A model generated the notes under the pieces. That model was not told where the DNA came from. It was given only the letters and a program-made list of their open reading frames with translations, and searched no databases. Below, one piece after another: positions 21,167-34,900 of a stretch of 64,000 nt of DNA. The stretch is from positions 124,001 to 188,000 of the forward strand of contig JASANG010000864.1 of the NCBI GenBank assembly GCA_030248215.1, read 5' to 3'. Positions within the stretch are counted from its first letter, which is position 1. Every line of letters starts with the position of its first letter. Source of the DNA: Enoplolaimus lenunculus. Its lineage: Eukaryota > Nematoda > Enoplea > Enoplida > Thoracostomopsidae. Position numbers and translations under genes: made by a program.

Positions 21167-24100
21167 ATGTTAGAAAACACAATTATTTATGTTAAGAAGG
21201 TTAACAATAGCAAACACATTCTTACTTCGTTTATTTTAGCTAAAGAAGAAAACATTGTTTGGATTTTGGGAAAGTGTTTTAACACAAAATATGGTCAGTA
21301 CTTCAATTGGTACGGTTTTTATAGGACAGGACAGATTGAATTTTTTGTTCAATTGTTGATGGATTATAAAACTAAGTTTTTTAACCATTATATTTCAATT
21401 TTCGTGTTGCTTAATCTAGTATTGTGTAACGTCGTAAATGATGTACGTACTTGATGTATACGTAGCTTCTTGAGTTGGGAAAATAATTTTATTCGAAGTT
21501 AGGAAGCTATGCAGTGTGTACTTTTTAAGCGTAGGCATAAGCCAAAACACCAAGCTTAGCTTCCCACTCTCTGAGTCTGAGAATGCCCCTGTCTCTCAGT
21601 GGGCAGGCTGCTGTTCTTGACATGGACCACCGTTATTATTAACTTTATTTATTTGATTTTTAGAATCCCTAGAACTTCGGCGTTGTATTCGAGCCATGTT
21701 GTGGTTTTCATATCGTCGACATTTTATGCCAATTTGTACGTTTTCACAACTGTACTCGTATGTAAAATCCGTAAACTTCAGAATACTTTAGATTTTTGGT
21801 TTAAAAGATTTTCTTTCAATACTGGATAAGCTAACATGTATTGGCATTTCGCTGATAAGAGCGGTGGTCGGTAGCCTCCCCCACTCGACCAAATCCCGTA
21901 CTCGGAAAAATCATGCTTGTCTGAAATTTTATTGATAAACTCAACAAAACAAGACACGTGAGTTATCATCACTCCCAAGCTTCAAAATAGCAAATTAAAG
22001 CGAAAATGGCAAAAATACGAAAAAAATTGCTAAATATATAAAAAATATGCGCAAAATTTCAAATTCTTTGCAACGCCCCCGGCACTCATCAAATCTTCTC
22101 GGGTAAATTCTGGGGCACCTCCGAATAGCACCCACTAGAGATTTTGCTAGCGAAGTACTGGTGTATACTGTTCGTGTATTAAAATTAGCAATTCTCATTT
22201 TTCTGTAGTGTTCAAGATCCAGCTTGAAGCGCGATCGCTGTTTTATGTTTATTGTTTTGAGGTTAATTTCCTTTGCTGTTCTAGACGCAACCGATCTGAG
22301 CTCTGATGTCGGTTGGGGTTGTATGCTTCGATGTGCTCAAATGGTTATCGCGAATGCATTGCTGCGAATACATTTAGTGACAGGTATGCGCTTTTATAAT
22401 TTCCGTTTTTAACATACTTTATAAGTAGTTTTTCACTAAAACAAGCTATCGAACATACCTATTGTTTAGAAAGCACAACTACAATGTATTAAAATCTGTG
22501 TAAATCCATAATTATGAACAATTAAGTGGATAATTTTGTTCAATAGAACTTAAGTTTGTCACATGGTTGAATCCTGCGTGGTTTGAGAAGTTTTAATATA
22601 TAGTTATGACAAGGAATTGTAGAGGGGAACAAACCAAGCAGTGAATACATAATGTGGTTGAACTAACAGAAATAGCATCATTTGAAGTGTATGAAATATG
22701 ACAAATATTGGCTTTGCTGTTTATTAAAATCCTTTGCAGAATTAAAGATAAGTCGCAAAGATTTGGTGTATCAACAAATTTTGCGAATGTTTCAAGATAA
22801 ACCCCAGTGTTTGTATTCGATTCATGGAATTGGTAATCGCTCTTTAGCATTGAGACTATTAATTCAATCATTAAACTGAAGATATATCGTTGTCAGCTCT
22901 ATTATATAGCGTGTTTTGTTGGTTTTGTTTTGTGTGTTTTTAACGCATATCTATTTATCTACCGACTCTTACTGATCGCATGAATACTATAGTGTTCATA
23001 TTTATGGTTTGCACATTTCAAGTGCGGATTTTCAGTCTAGTTTTTATGTTGGTACTCATGTAATATCAGAGGTGCTTCTTTAAATTTTTCTCATTTCAAC
23101 TTAATACATAGGGAATACCAATGCTAAACGATTTGCCGAACGAGAATGGTTGCACGAAATTTCTAATTTTAGTTCAGCTCTTTTTACTGCTTGGGATGGA
23201 CGCCAATGTTCCTTGAAGCTTTTTCAAATTATATCAAACGACAATGCTCTAGTTACCATCCTTTTAACGGGTATACGAAGCATGTCTTATGTTGTTAAAA
23301 TGTTGAATAATTTTTTCGATTTAATACTCAGATTATGTAGTATATCTAAACAAATGAAATTTGTTCGTTCCATATTTAATGTATATCACATTTTCGTATT
23401 TCTAGCGCAAATCGGAACATTGGAAGGCAAAATGCCCGGTGAATGGATGGGTCCGAACACAGTTGCGCATGTGTTAAAGTTAGTCTGCTTTATATAACAA
23501 GGACAACTATCTAACTGATTCTTACCTCTAATAACGAGATTAGTTAATATGTGTAGCCATATGAGGGTAAGGGCATCAAGGCGCTTTTGTTGACGCTGAA
23601 TAAATTCACTTCAGCTAATATAAGTTGTGTTATATCATTTGTGGAATTGAATTTTTTGGAAAATTTTCTAAATCATCCTTTCTCAAATTTTTTCACTCTT
23701 ATCAGTTTTATAATTCACTCGACCGTTGTGGTACTACTTTCCGTACAGTAGTGAATTTAAGATAGTGGTGAGATACGGCAATAGATGAATATGCAGCTTC
23801 GTTGTTAGTTTGCTCACCTACTTATTTGCTTTCATGGTCTTTTTTAATTAAATCTCAAAATTGTATACTTCGAGGTATTTCAGAAAACTGTCAGCTGTCG
23901 ATAACTGGTCTAACGTTTACGTGCATGTTGCGATGGACAACATTGTGATAACTAGTGTTATTGATTCTATGTGTTCATCTTCACAAAACTGTATAAGTAC
24001 AAATGAAATCGATGCCATGCGGTTGTTGGATAGAAAATCCCAGCTGGCAAGTGACCGCTGTGAAAATTCGAAACCGTCCAAAGCATACCACAGAGCACGG

Positions 24101-27100
24101 CTGAAACATTCTCTGGAGGAACGCACTTCACGTAGACCTAGCACGGAATTTGTGAAGAAATCTCTTAGGAATAAAGAATCGTCAAGTAGTGGTTTTACGC
24201 AGTTACTAGTCAGGAACTCAAAGCGCAATTCGAATACAGGTGTCGTCAAAGGGAAGCAGATTGCTGGATGCAGCATAGCCGCAGTTAAGCCACCTCACTT
24301 GCAGTTAGAGCCAGAGGTCTTGGATTTAGAAGGAACTAATAGGGTTGGCAGGTTTGTTGAATGCGAAAAATTGCCAGAGACGTTAGAAAGAACAGGTAGA
24401 GCCGAAATGAGGGACTTTAAGTTGTGCCATAAGGATACGGGCTGCAACGTTCCAGTGCATCGTGGTAGCGTTTCGTGCTCTGATATGAAAAGTGAACAGA
24501 TGAATTTGTGTCTCAACGGTGAAAGAAAATTTTCGGCTTGGGCAAGCGATTCTTTTCGGTCGCAAGATGTTTCTTGTAATTCGACAAAAATTTCAACTGA
24601 GGATGGTCACGCCAGCACAAGATCTGATACGGAAAACGTTGCCTCTTCAAACGAGGGTTCAGGTTGTTTGGAGTTTGACCAATGGCAGCGCGTGTCTGCA
24701 CATAAATGGGTCCAAGGATTGCTGCTTATTGTTCCGTTACGGTTGGGACTGAATAATTTTAACCCCGTGTACATTCCAGCGTTAAAAGTAAGCGATCAGT
24801 TTGTATGTTAGTTTATGTCGGGAAGGAACGGATACGCTGAGATATTGGCATAGGTTTTTAAACTTTCCTGTTTTAGGCCAGTGTTGTTTTGAGGAGCGTA
24901 AAACATAAGCCTAAGCCTCAGCAATTGCGGTTACATGCGCAGTTGAAACCGCTACAGCGACCGCGGTTCAAATCGCGACTGCGAACGCGATTAAAATAGC
25001 AACTACCATCGCGTCTCAAACCGCGTTTGAGCAGCGACCGCTCAAAAACGTGGGCTTGGCTACAAAATCGCAACCGCGGTGGACGCAATCGCGGTTTCTG
25101 CACACTTAATTCTGTCCATGAGTGTACCTGTTTCAGTTGTTATGCAAGGTTTTTCACATGTCTCGCTATAATAATATCTCGTGTTTGCGAACTTTATCCT
25201 AGCAAGCACTGGTGGCAGTAGTAAAGCTAACATCGTTTATATTTTAAAAAATGTAAATATATTTGCCAAACGTAGTTTCAATCACTGATGCAGTGTGTTA
25301 TGCGATTGTTGCCTTAATGGTTACTTTGCCATAGTATTGGTTTGTTTTAACGTATATATTTTATTGTCATTTTATGACCTCTGGTAATCGCTGAATTTTT
25401 ATCATGGTGTTTCAGGAGTTTTTCAAACTTCCGCAGTGTCATGGTATTCTTGGTGGACGCCCAAATCATGCGCTTTATTTCATTGGAACAATCGGTATAG
25501 TTACGTTGCATGTTTGCTTTTGATGTTTTTATTTTGGACATCTTTCCTTTATTGTGAAGTCATTTTCAAGCGTATTTTTGGCTGAACATTATAACAGGAC
25601 TTTGTTGGTATCCGAATCAGGTATTTTAGTTATTAGAAAGTCGTGCTCTGAACTGGAGTAGCACCGCAGAGTTTTCTGTTTGATATACTGTAACGAAAAA
25701 AACGAGTGTAGGTACATGTTTTGTTAATTTTTGGCATGGCTGAAAATTCAAATTCGTCTTCAGCTTCGAGTCAAGGTAAAAAGATGGCACATCAATTGCA
25801 AAGCCCGTTGGCAGGACACTCTAGGCCTGTAGACACAATGTGCTGCAACTCCTTCAATAAGTTTTTCTAAGTTAAAAATCATGCATTGTAATTTAAATGC
25901 TAAGAACGAACTTCGGTTTAAACCTTTTTCCATAACTCGAGTAAAACGAAAAGTTGGGAAATAGAGCCATTTAATAATGATTTTTATTTGCAGATAACCA
26001 GTTTATCTACCTCGATCCTCATGAATGCCAGGAATTTGTAAATCTTGATTATGAATTTGACGACTCCACTTATCACTCGCATTCAGTGAATCGAATTGCT
26101 ATTAGTGCAATTGATCCTTCGTTGGCGTTGGTAGGGCACTTTTTCGGTTCGGGGGATCTCAGTTGATGTTCAATTAGGGATTGAAATTATACTTATAAAA
26201 CGGGTGGACAAAAACATGGATTACGGACACCGCTAAGCTTGGGAATAATAAATTTATGCAAAAAATATTCGAAAGAGTTGAATTTTTAGTTCCTGATTTT
26301 TATCTCGCGGGTTTCCTAAAAAGCCCCCATCCGCTCACCAAGCTCTCCGGAGTTGAACCAGAAAGCATCTCTGAAAAAGCATCCCACTCCGGATTGGATT
26401 AGTCAGTATTTCCACAGAATAATAGTAGAAGTTGTGTATTTATTCACTGCGGAATTTTCCTCTTCACATTATTTAAGTGTTATGACGAAATTTTTGTTGC
26501 TTAATGCGAAATTCTCAGTAGCGAGAATTCGTAGTATTTTTCATTAAAATAGATATTTTCAACACCTGCAGCCTTCGTTGAGAACAATACGTATCAGTAT
26601 TAAATGAAATTGGGAACTGTGTAATAGCAAAAGTTGTACACAGATTAGTCCATCACATATTTTTGGTAATAATTGTCTTGAGGCTATTGAAATATTATGA
26701 TTTTAAGGTGTTTTTATGCAATACTCGGTCGGAATTTTTTGATCTTTGCGAACAACTGCGACAGGTAAGAGCGCTTTATTTCTAGAGGTGATAATGTTTT
26801 CTTACTTTTAGCCGCTGAGATTCAGTATTTGCGGAGATCTTGCAAAAAGTGCGCATAGAACATATCACATTACTGCTGCTTTTAGTTAGCGATAGGGGCT
26901 GAATATAATTATTTATGGTGAATGGTGGATTGAAATGTTAACAGTTTTTGTTGGCATATAATGGGAAACTACAATGTGGTCTTTTATAGGTTTTTGATCA
27001 AGAAAACGGCGACGGTTTCAATATCAAATTTACGCGGTGGTAGGGTTAATCAATTGCAAGAAATGTTACAAAGTTGTAACCTCACTATTTTGTGGTTAGA

Positions 27101-28448
27101 AAAATATCACCAACTTGCAATAGGTACTGCGCACATCGAAGACTGCGAGCCTTAAACTTACATTTTGAGTTTTTAAACATGACAATAATATTGTGCATAT
27201 TCTAGAAAGTCCTGCTGGCAAGTTCACCGCCATTATTCGAATTACTGGTTGAACAGAAAACAACGCATAATCCAGCAATAAGTGCGCGTAAATTGGATAA
27301 TTTTTAATGCTGGGCTAATAGCGGCTTATTTGGGATGAATAGTGTAACGCTTCATGCGGCAACAGGAACTGGGTTATTGGATGTAATTTCTAACGATTAA
27401 AAAAATTTTATACTGAACTGTCTATAGAAACAGCTTAGTTGGATCTAGACTGGATGGTACAAGAGTGTATAACGTATGAATTTATCGTGTTGCAAAATTT
27501 ACCAGCGTACATTGCATTTTTTGATGCCGTTCATTGTGCAGTTGGCAGTTTGTTCTGAGTTTCAATGCGTGCTAACTTTTTAGAAACGTATAGAGCTTGT
27601 TAAGAATATATACGGATCATGGTAATTAACATGGAAACATACGGTAGTTTCTCACTAGTTGACGTCAAATTTGTGCCCCACCCATAAATTGAGTGGGGTA
27701 CGAACAAAACGCAACGACAACGCATGTCGGGTCAATTCTTTCTTACATACAATGTACCCAGTTGCACACTCTTGTTTAACAGTATTATCCACTCTTGCTT
27801 GGATTAAAGTTTTTATTATATTTTGTTTCACTTAATAAATAATCAAAATTAAGGATGACGAAACCTTAGCTTGCAGTAGTCAAGTAAACCAAATAAAGAT
27901 ACGCATTTGCGTTTTGATGAAAGTAACTGTTATGTACGTTGTAAGATGCTATTAATGTTAATGTGTGCAGTATTTACTTCGAGTTTGTTATCAATCAGCC
28001 ATAGTTTGGTGAAGAGTCGATTAGCAATATTAATTGATCATTTTCCATCATAGTTATGAAATTTGAAAGCAGCAATGATCACAATTTGTGCACATCTATG
28101 TCGTCCGTTCTGTGTACAAGTGATATAGCATTCAAATAAATAATACAACTTTGTGTATAGTTGTGTTAAGAGTGAAATATTACGTATATCCTTAAATACA
28201 GTGAGCGTTTTTGTCATTTTTGAGAATTAAACTTAAACTTCGTGGAACTATAACAGACTTACATTGTGTAAATAATATAGCGTTTGAGTTCGCAAACAAA
28301 CTTTTTTTGAGCTTTTGGTTTAGTATTTTTCTGACTTTTTGGATAAATACCGTGATTGTTTATTTGTTTGTTTGTTACAGATGAACTATCGGGTGAAAAC
28401 AACGGCAATCATTGTGACAGCGACAATGAATTTGAAGTTATATCCTAA
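21167..28448 (+). CDS. ATG4: ATG4-family autophagy cysteine protease (copy 2, 11 exons)
   Basis: Exons: 21167-21293, 21664-21735, 22285-22383, 22740-22832, 23406-23478, 23884-24787, 25416-25494, 25994-26130, 26708-26764, 27206-27287, 28381-28448. All junctions are GT-AG and in phase, giving 596 aa. Signatures: [36 protein letters not shown] with catalytic Cys79, [59 protein letters not shown] with Asp490 and His492, and a C-terminal EFEVIS resembling an LIR. Exons 2, 5, 7 and 9 have exactly the lengths of their copy-1 counterparts. The 904-nt exon encodes a Ser-rich insert of about 230 residues between VAMDN and PLRLG, where copy 1 has a different, shorter insert interrupted by an intron. The DWQW motif of copy 1 is missing. 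The first ATG is uncertain: 21080 and 21089 are in frame upstream. The full triad suggests an active enzyme. Confidence 0.9.
24895..25120. repeat. GC-rich CGCGGTT-word repeat (ATG4 copy 2 intron)
   Basis: Many alternating words of the type AACCGCG, AATCGCGACTGC and CGCAACCGCGGTGG, ending CACTTAATTCTGTCCATGAG. Comparable sequences at 28560-28835 and 34020-34225 end with the same TTAATTCTGTCC-like motif, so this is an interspersed repeat. A few GCCTAA words precede it at 24907. Confidence 0.55.
27650..27800. mobile_element. Partial copy of the C/G-hairpin inverted-repeat element
   Basis: It contains the hairpin CCCCACCC-n-GAGTGGGG and the right end CCCAGTTGCACACTCTTG then TATCCACTCTTGCTTGG, matching the right half of the element at 1201-1578. 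It lies in the last intron of ATG4 copy 2. Confidence 0.55.
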
Positions 28449-28559
28449 GTAATGGTTTTCTTTTGAGGCATTGTTTTGTTGTGCAGTTATAGATGAGGTT
28501 CAACTGGAGGTGGAAAAAACTAGGGAAGCGAAATTACAGTATATGGATAGAATCAAATG

Positions 28560-28835
28560 CAACAATCTGTGATCGCGTTCCAAGCAGCGGTTTTGATCAC
28601 GATTGGCGTTTTCTTGGACGCAATCGCTCGGAGACACTATTTGCGCTACTCGCGGTTACTTAGCATTACCTTTTCAATCGCTTGTAAACATGGTTAAAAC
28701 CGGTGTTTACAATGTGACTTCGACTGCGTCTGTAGCGCGACTGGTCGCGAACAAACACATGCAGCCGCTATTGGCGAACCACGACCGCAGACGTAACCGG
28801 GATTGCGGCGCACTTGATTCTGTCCTCACTGGGGG
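28560..28835. repeat. GC-rich interspersed repeat
   Basis: Words such as GATCGCGTTCCAAGCAGCGG and CGACCGCAGACGTAACCGGG, ending CACTTGATTCTGTCCTCAC; related to 24895-25120. The 78-codon open frame inside it has no supporting motif. Confidence 0.5.
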
Positions 28836-31116
28836 GTAATACGAATAATGTTGAATTTGAAAATCTTAAGAATAACCTGCAAAGTGATTTTAGACAATTG
28901 TTTTTCAGCTTTTCTTTTGAGAAAACTCTTCAACCAAAGTATTGAAAATTGCCCCAAAGCTACGGATAAAACGTTATACTATCAAAATTGTTGAAATCCA
29001 GCAAAAACTTTGCCGGAGCCGGAGATCTATTGTTGTCGGGTTCGGAGGCAGACCTCTGGTTGTACCCACGTTCTGTCGGTTTGTGATTAAACGAGGTTGG
29101 TGTAGTTTAACATCCTTTTTGGCACCAAGCGGAAGCAATACCAGAGCTGGAATTAAAGCAATACCAATACCAAAACTACGGAATATATTATACAAAGAAT
29201 CAAAGTTTGTTTTTGAGAATTTATTGTTTGTGCAATCCTAGTGTTATATATTCAAATTGGAAAACTTAATGACAACTCAACCTTAACGATACTAACAAAC
29301 TAATTGAGTGTCTTAATTTAAAAATAACAAAGATTTCCACAATGAAATTGTAGGAATTTCACGCGTAAGCTTGGCGTATGAAACGAGCGGTTACAAAGAG
29401 GTCGCTGAGCGGCATCATAAGAAGGAGTGTGAAAAGCATGGTGTTTATTGTTTATATTGCAAATATCTTGCGACTTGTTTATATTGCAAATATCTTGCGA
29501 AAGTTTTGCCATGTGTCGTGTGTAATGTTCGTCATTTATTGAAACTAAATAAATTTTTAGTGCGTCTGGTTTTGTTGCTCTCCGTCTATAACATGCCAGA
29601 TTGGCTTATTTTTAGAACGGTTACCAAAATCTGGTTAAGGGCGCGAAAGCATAATCAGGTTTGTTTCATGTTTCGTGTTGGGGGCAGAAACTTATTAAAT
29701 GTGTAACCGGACCGGAAGAAACAGGAGCCGATGCACAAAGTTTGCCCTATGTGGAGCGCAATAAAGTTATAACTTTAATGTTGAATTTCAAAATTTTAAT
29801 GTGCCAAACGTCTAATTAAACCGGAGTTGGGGGTCGATTTACTGCTAGAGCCACTGCATGAGTCGTGTCTGATCGCACGTTAACATTTCTGCTCTGTGAG
29901 TTGCGACAGTTGGCATTAATTATTTAAGACAAAGCGAAGTGCATAATGTGTAGCACCTATTACATGGTGTAACTGGATATACGTTACTGTAGAGAGCTCA
30001 GTGTTCGTTTTGTTATGCAACAGCCGAAAATTCAGCCACCCTTGGTTGATGATATTGTTTCTGTGTATTTGTTTGCTTTGTGAACTTTTTGCTTCATGTT
30101 ATTTTTTCAACAAAATTTATTGGGCTCTTGAAAAATCTGTATATACTTGATCGAATTGACACCAAAATAACTTTCGAAAATTTAAAACTAATTTCGTTTT
30201 TCTGTTTCCTTTATTTTAATCGCGATACATTTCGGGTATTTTTACTAAAATTTACACACTCTACCTATCGTTAAATAGTGTTAAGCAGGCTGCAACCGTA
30301 GGTGAAAACCGAAACCGCAGAGGTGCAAACAAGTTTCCGAAGCCGGATGTGAAGCAAAATTAGATATTAAAAAAACTGATGTTGAAATAGCCTATTTTAA
30401 GTATAATCATGTTTGTGCTCGGGTTAAAATTTTACCACAGCCGGAGGTCATTTTTCTGCAGGAGTCTGATGCAGACCATCGGTTGTACCCTGGTGGTAAA
30501 GTTATAGAAACGTGATTTGTTCGACAACCGCTAGTCTTATTTTGGGCAACAACTTTGCGTGACTAGCAGCCAAAGATGTGTTCTAAATTTTAAAAATCAT
30601 ACATCGTTTTAATTTTAGTATTAGCAACTAACGGATAAACTTTATACTACTGTACTAATACTACTTAATATAGTAATTTGCGAATGAGATTGTTGAAACG
30701 TAAACACATTATTTAACCAATGTAACATGGTTTGTTAAACTTCCTGTGATCATTTGTTTACTATGCATGGTTCAGCTAATGCACCTTTCGTACTAGTCAT
30801 GAAATCGAGGCAGAATAATCCATTGCGGTAAGTTGCATCAAATAGTATTGATTACGCAAGTAGTACATGTGAAACTGTGTGCTCGTGTATACTTAGCGTC
30901 ACAAGCTTAAGCTTAATCCAAAACCTAAATTTCAAACTACTTACATTCTGCAAAAGTTTGAAAGCTGTGTAACCAAAGTTTACTAGAACTAAACTTAAAA
31001 ACCACTTTTTCAATATGTGCCGTTTTTCGAACTCGTAGTCCTGTTTGATATTATATCAAATGTATGACGCTAGCGGAAATAGGTTTATACTTTAACATTG
31101 CAAGCTGAGTATTTTG
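28836..31116. other. Intergenic, repeat remnants
   Basis: No supported exon. GCCGGAGATC/GGTTGTACCC words at about 29000-29070 and 30420-30500 recur near 11400 and 52370, marking an old interspersed repeat. Bases 29447-29500 carry an exact direct repeat of TTTATATTGCAAATATCTTG. A Cys-rich open frame over it (29371-29706) has no family match that I recognise. Confidence 0.45.
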
Positions 31117-31389
31117 CAGGGTTCCAATAGGAACTAAATTTTTCCGGAACAAAAACAAAAACAGGAATTGAATTTCTTTGCAGGAATCGGAATAGGAATA
31201 GGAACCGGAATTTGAAATAATTTTCATCACCGAATTACTGTTGGACTTTTTAGAAAACTTGACAAAAATGAAAAATGGCTTAAGCGAATTTTCAGCTATT
31301 TCATCATCAAGTTTTGTGAAACCACTCCGAATTAGGAATTGAATTTTTGCAGGAATTCCGGCCGGAATTGGAATTCCGGTGGAACCCTG
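31117..31389. mobile_element. hAT-like MITE with perfect 8-bp target duplication
   Basis: Ends are CAGGGTTCCA and its exact complement TGGAACCCTG. GTATTTTG flanks both sides (31109-31116 and 31390-31397). The interior is built of GGAATCGGAATAGG-like words and has no coding potential. The TIR and 8-bp duplication fit hAT. Relatives are at 55965-56291 (inverted) and 59987-60125. Confidence 0.88.
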
Positions 31390-31906
31390 GTATTTTGCGA
31401 TTTGTTGTATGTTTATTGTGAGAAATACTGCGGCAATTTGTTAAGTAACGCCTGGTTTTCACGAAATCACATATAGGTTTTTCTGTTTGAAATTTAATAG
31501 AACGCCAATGCTTACTAACTTTCAAAGGTTAATTACTGCGCAACTGATGTAAACTATATTATGCAAAATTTAGGTCACATTTTTTATTTTCGCTAAATGG
31601 TTCTTAGCGGATTAGTTTTGGGGACTCGCCTATTTTTTGTCTTCATCATAGCTATAACAGCGCCGCTTACAAGGCGAGGGATAGATGAGGATATAAACCT
31701 TGCCGAAATGTACGAACAGAACAAATAAAATCATATTTAACTGGTTTTAGGCTATTATTCTGGGTGCTGAAGGTTAGAAATGCCGTTTACATGAGAAAAA
31801 TGACATTTACATGAGCTTTATACGTTCACAAGCTTAAATCTTTGCTACGCCCCTGCTCTATGAATATAACGTTCTTTGCAGTTACAAAAGACTCAAAACT
31901 GGTGCT

Positions 31907-34900
31907 ATGATTGCATTCGTCTTAGTTGCCGTGTATGTTTTGTATTCATTGCGCAACGGTCCAGTGATGTTCATTAACTATATAAACGTTCGACCCGGAA
32001 GTATTTTCGACTCAGGTATAGCAGCAGGACAAGTAGCATTGACAACAGCAATTGATGTAACGAACGGTTACTCGACTAATAATTCGACAGGTTTGACCGG
32101 AGTTAACTCGCAGATTCAATTTGATACCGGTCAAGATGCAAACAAGCTGCTGGCAGCGACCAACGGGCAAACTCCAAACGATACTAGTATACGGATTTCC
32201 GCTAAGTCGACGACAACATCAACGGGGTTAGTGGGTAATAATCCATCAGCACATAAACATTTGGAAACACTGCCAGATTTAAATGCAAACGCAAATTCAA
32301 GTCAGAAACTTTTGTTGCTGGCAGGCGCAAAGAACTCGTCTAATCAAGAACCGCTCGTCGGGCAAGATCCATCGCTGAAGCTGTGTCCGATTACCCCACA
32401 GCCTTTGGGTATGTTTGGCTAATTTTTGTTTTTGGCGTGCGTAAAATTGCATTCACGCGTGCAAACTTTGCAACGAGAACTCGCAGTTGCAACGTGCAGT
32501 TGCAAGTTTTGTTCGAAAACCCATTATAAAGCTTGCAGCTGCAAGTTATTGCTGTCGAAAATTTGCACGTGTGAATTGGGTTAACAATTTTCAGGTTTGT
32601 ATTGGGCAATTTTGGAAAGTTATTTCGGAAGCTAGCGAAACGATTTCTGGAAAGTCAAATATTTTAAGTTAAAGTTCTCGTAATTGTCTATCATTGTTCG
32701 CTATAAAATCAAAACAGTTTAATTTTTACGCGTACAATGCTGTGGCTGGCAGCGATGGAGTCCCGGCAGCTATCGGGTTTCATCTGGTGTTTGTCTCGGT
32801 TTGAATTTTTGAGTCTCGATAGGTTTACAATTCGAGATCGAGATTCCGAAATCTAATTGACCAATAATTAAACTTCCAAAATATTTTTCTCTTAATTCAG
32901 AAGTAGTGGTTTTTTGCTAACTGATAATCGTAGACAAATTATTCGTTTGCTGAAAAATTGGGTTTTTTGTTGGTTGAATTTGTTATGCTTAGCTCTATCT
33001 TTCGGTGTGATTTTGTTACTAACTTGCCCATTAGTGCCTTGTGTGCGTTTTAGTTGGCCCAATTCTTATCTGGATGGAAGTGTTGTCTTTTGACGAAATT
33101 TTCGCAAAGTATCCAGAGCTTGAGCCTGGCGGTAAGTTTTGTTGTTATCTGCTTAAACTGTCGATTTGTCAAAAATCCGTGATTGGTTTTTAATTATACT
33201 GGTCGAAGTAGTTGCAATATTTGCAACTGCGATGTTAACCTGTGTTTAGGAAATCACTGATTTGGATACATTTGTTTTTATATAGTGCAACGTGAATGTA
33301 AAAGTTAGCTAGAACTGTGTCCAATTTACGGTTAATCGGTGTTTATAGAAAACTGTTTGGGGCTCCTGAACTGTTTACTACATAGAATCAGAAAGTGATA
33401 TATATTGCAACTTTCAACCTTCTGAATGAAACTTGCCCAAAATGTATGGTACACTTGAATTTTTGCAACTAAAATTGACTGCAATTGTATAGGGTTTCAA
33501 AAGTACTCTTGGTATGTTTTATACGCTTGAGTAAGTGCTTTTGATTAAATGGTATGTGGATTTGTACAGTAAATATCGATGCCAGGGGTGATTATGATAT
33601 TCGAAAGTTCGGCCAATGTAAAGGGACCTGCATGATATTAAGTATAAGCCTAAACCTAAGGCTAAACATAAGTCTACGTGTAAGCATAAGCTCATCAGTC
33701 CCTGGTCCCCTGTCTCCCCTTTCGTAATCGTAAGCCCTTGTTGTTTGCTTGGGTCGAATTTTCTGTGTAATTTATAACATATCTTGTTTTCAGGACACAA
33801 CAAACCGTCAGATTGCTTAGCGCGTCATCGTGTTGTTATTGTTGTACCGTATCGTGATCGTGAAGATCATTTGAAAATATTTTTGCACAATTTTCATTCA
33901 CTTCTACGCAAGCAACAGCTGGATTATGCAATTATGATAGTTGAATTAGTAAGGTTTTTTGAAAAGTAAAATAATTTTAACTGGTTTATATATATATAGG
34001 CTGGACTTTTAGTAGTTTAGATTATGCGAAAACTTCAAACGCGATTATAAGTGCCAACGCAGGCACAGTGAACGCAGTCACTATTACTGGATAATTAGCT
34101 GGGTGGTTTCAGACCCCCCCGAACTGTCTTTCAGACAGCTGAAGTCTAAGCTTGATTCCCTCGAAATATTCCTCGTACCGCCAGTGGTAGCGGGTACTTA
34201 ATTCTGTCCGTGACGGTTCAACAGAGAGTAATTGTTTATATACAAGCTGCTGCGGACACGTATTGCTATATTATTTAGATTGAAGGCCAGACATTTAATC
34301 GTGCAAAATTGATGAATATTGGCTATGCGGAAGCAATGAAACGTTACGATTTTCAATGTGTAATCTTTCATGATGTTGATTTACTGCCTGAAGACGATCG
34401 TAATTTGTACAATTGTCCCGAACAACCGAGACATATGTCTGTTGCTGTAGACAAATTTGACTACAAGTAAGAGTTTGCGCTTTGCTTTTGTTGTGCGCCA
34501 CTGGGAATCATGTTTTAAAGTTTATTCTTGGGGCGACATATCTTATTTATATGAAACTAATTTTTGGAACCGGAATGCTCTGCCATGCGCCGCTTTAAAA
34601 ATTAGTTCACACCGGAACGTGGCACAGTAAAGTATAGCGCAGCAAACGCTAGATTCTTCTGCAATAACTAGTGTTCATCATAACACTGAACTTGTCTGTT
34701 ACGATCAATCAAATTTGTCGCATGGTTTTTAAATTATCGACGTGTAATTTATTAGAAGGAAGTTTTTAGTTGAACAACTACAGAACGACGTTTTGGTGTT
34801 TTCAGACTTCCATACTCGACAATCTTTGGCGGCATCACAGCGTTCACAAAAGAACAATTTGAAAAAGTAAACGGATATTCGAACGATTTTTGGGGTTGGG

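Noticed and set aside
21760-21829. Stretch ending FWFKRFSFNTG as exon 2 of ATG4 copy 2
   Set aside because: It would need a GA donor and a wrong phase. The exon at 21664-21735 gives LWFSYRRHFMPI with GT-AG sites and exactly the 72-nt length of its copy-1 counterpart.
23150-23400. Open frame before the [14 protein letters not shown] segment as part of ATG4 copy 2
   Set aside because: It has no counterpart in copy 1 or in the family, and the acceptor at 23404-23405 gives the expected 73-nt exon.
29371-29706. Cys-rich 111-codon open frame as a zinc-finger gene
   Set aside because: The Cys pattern arises from a short direct repeat; spacing fits no finger I know and there is no splice or start support.
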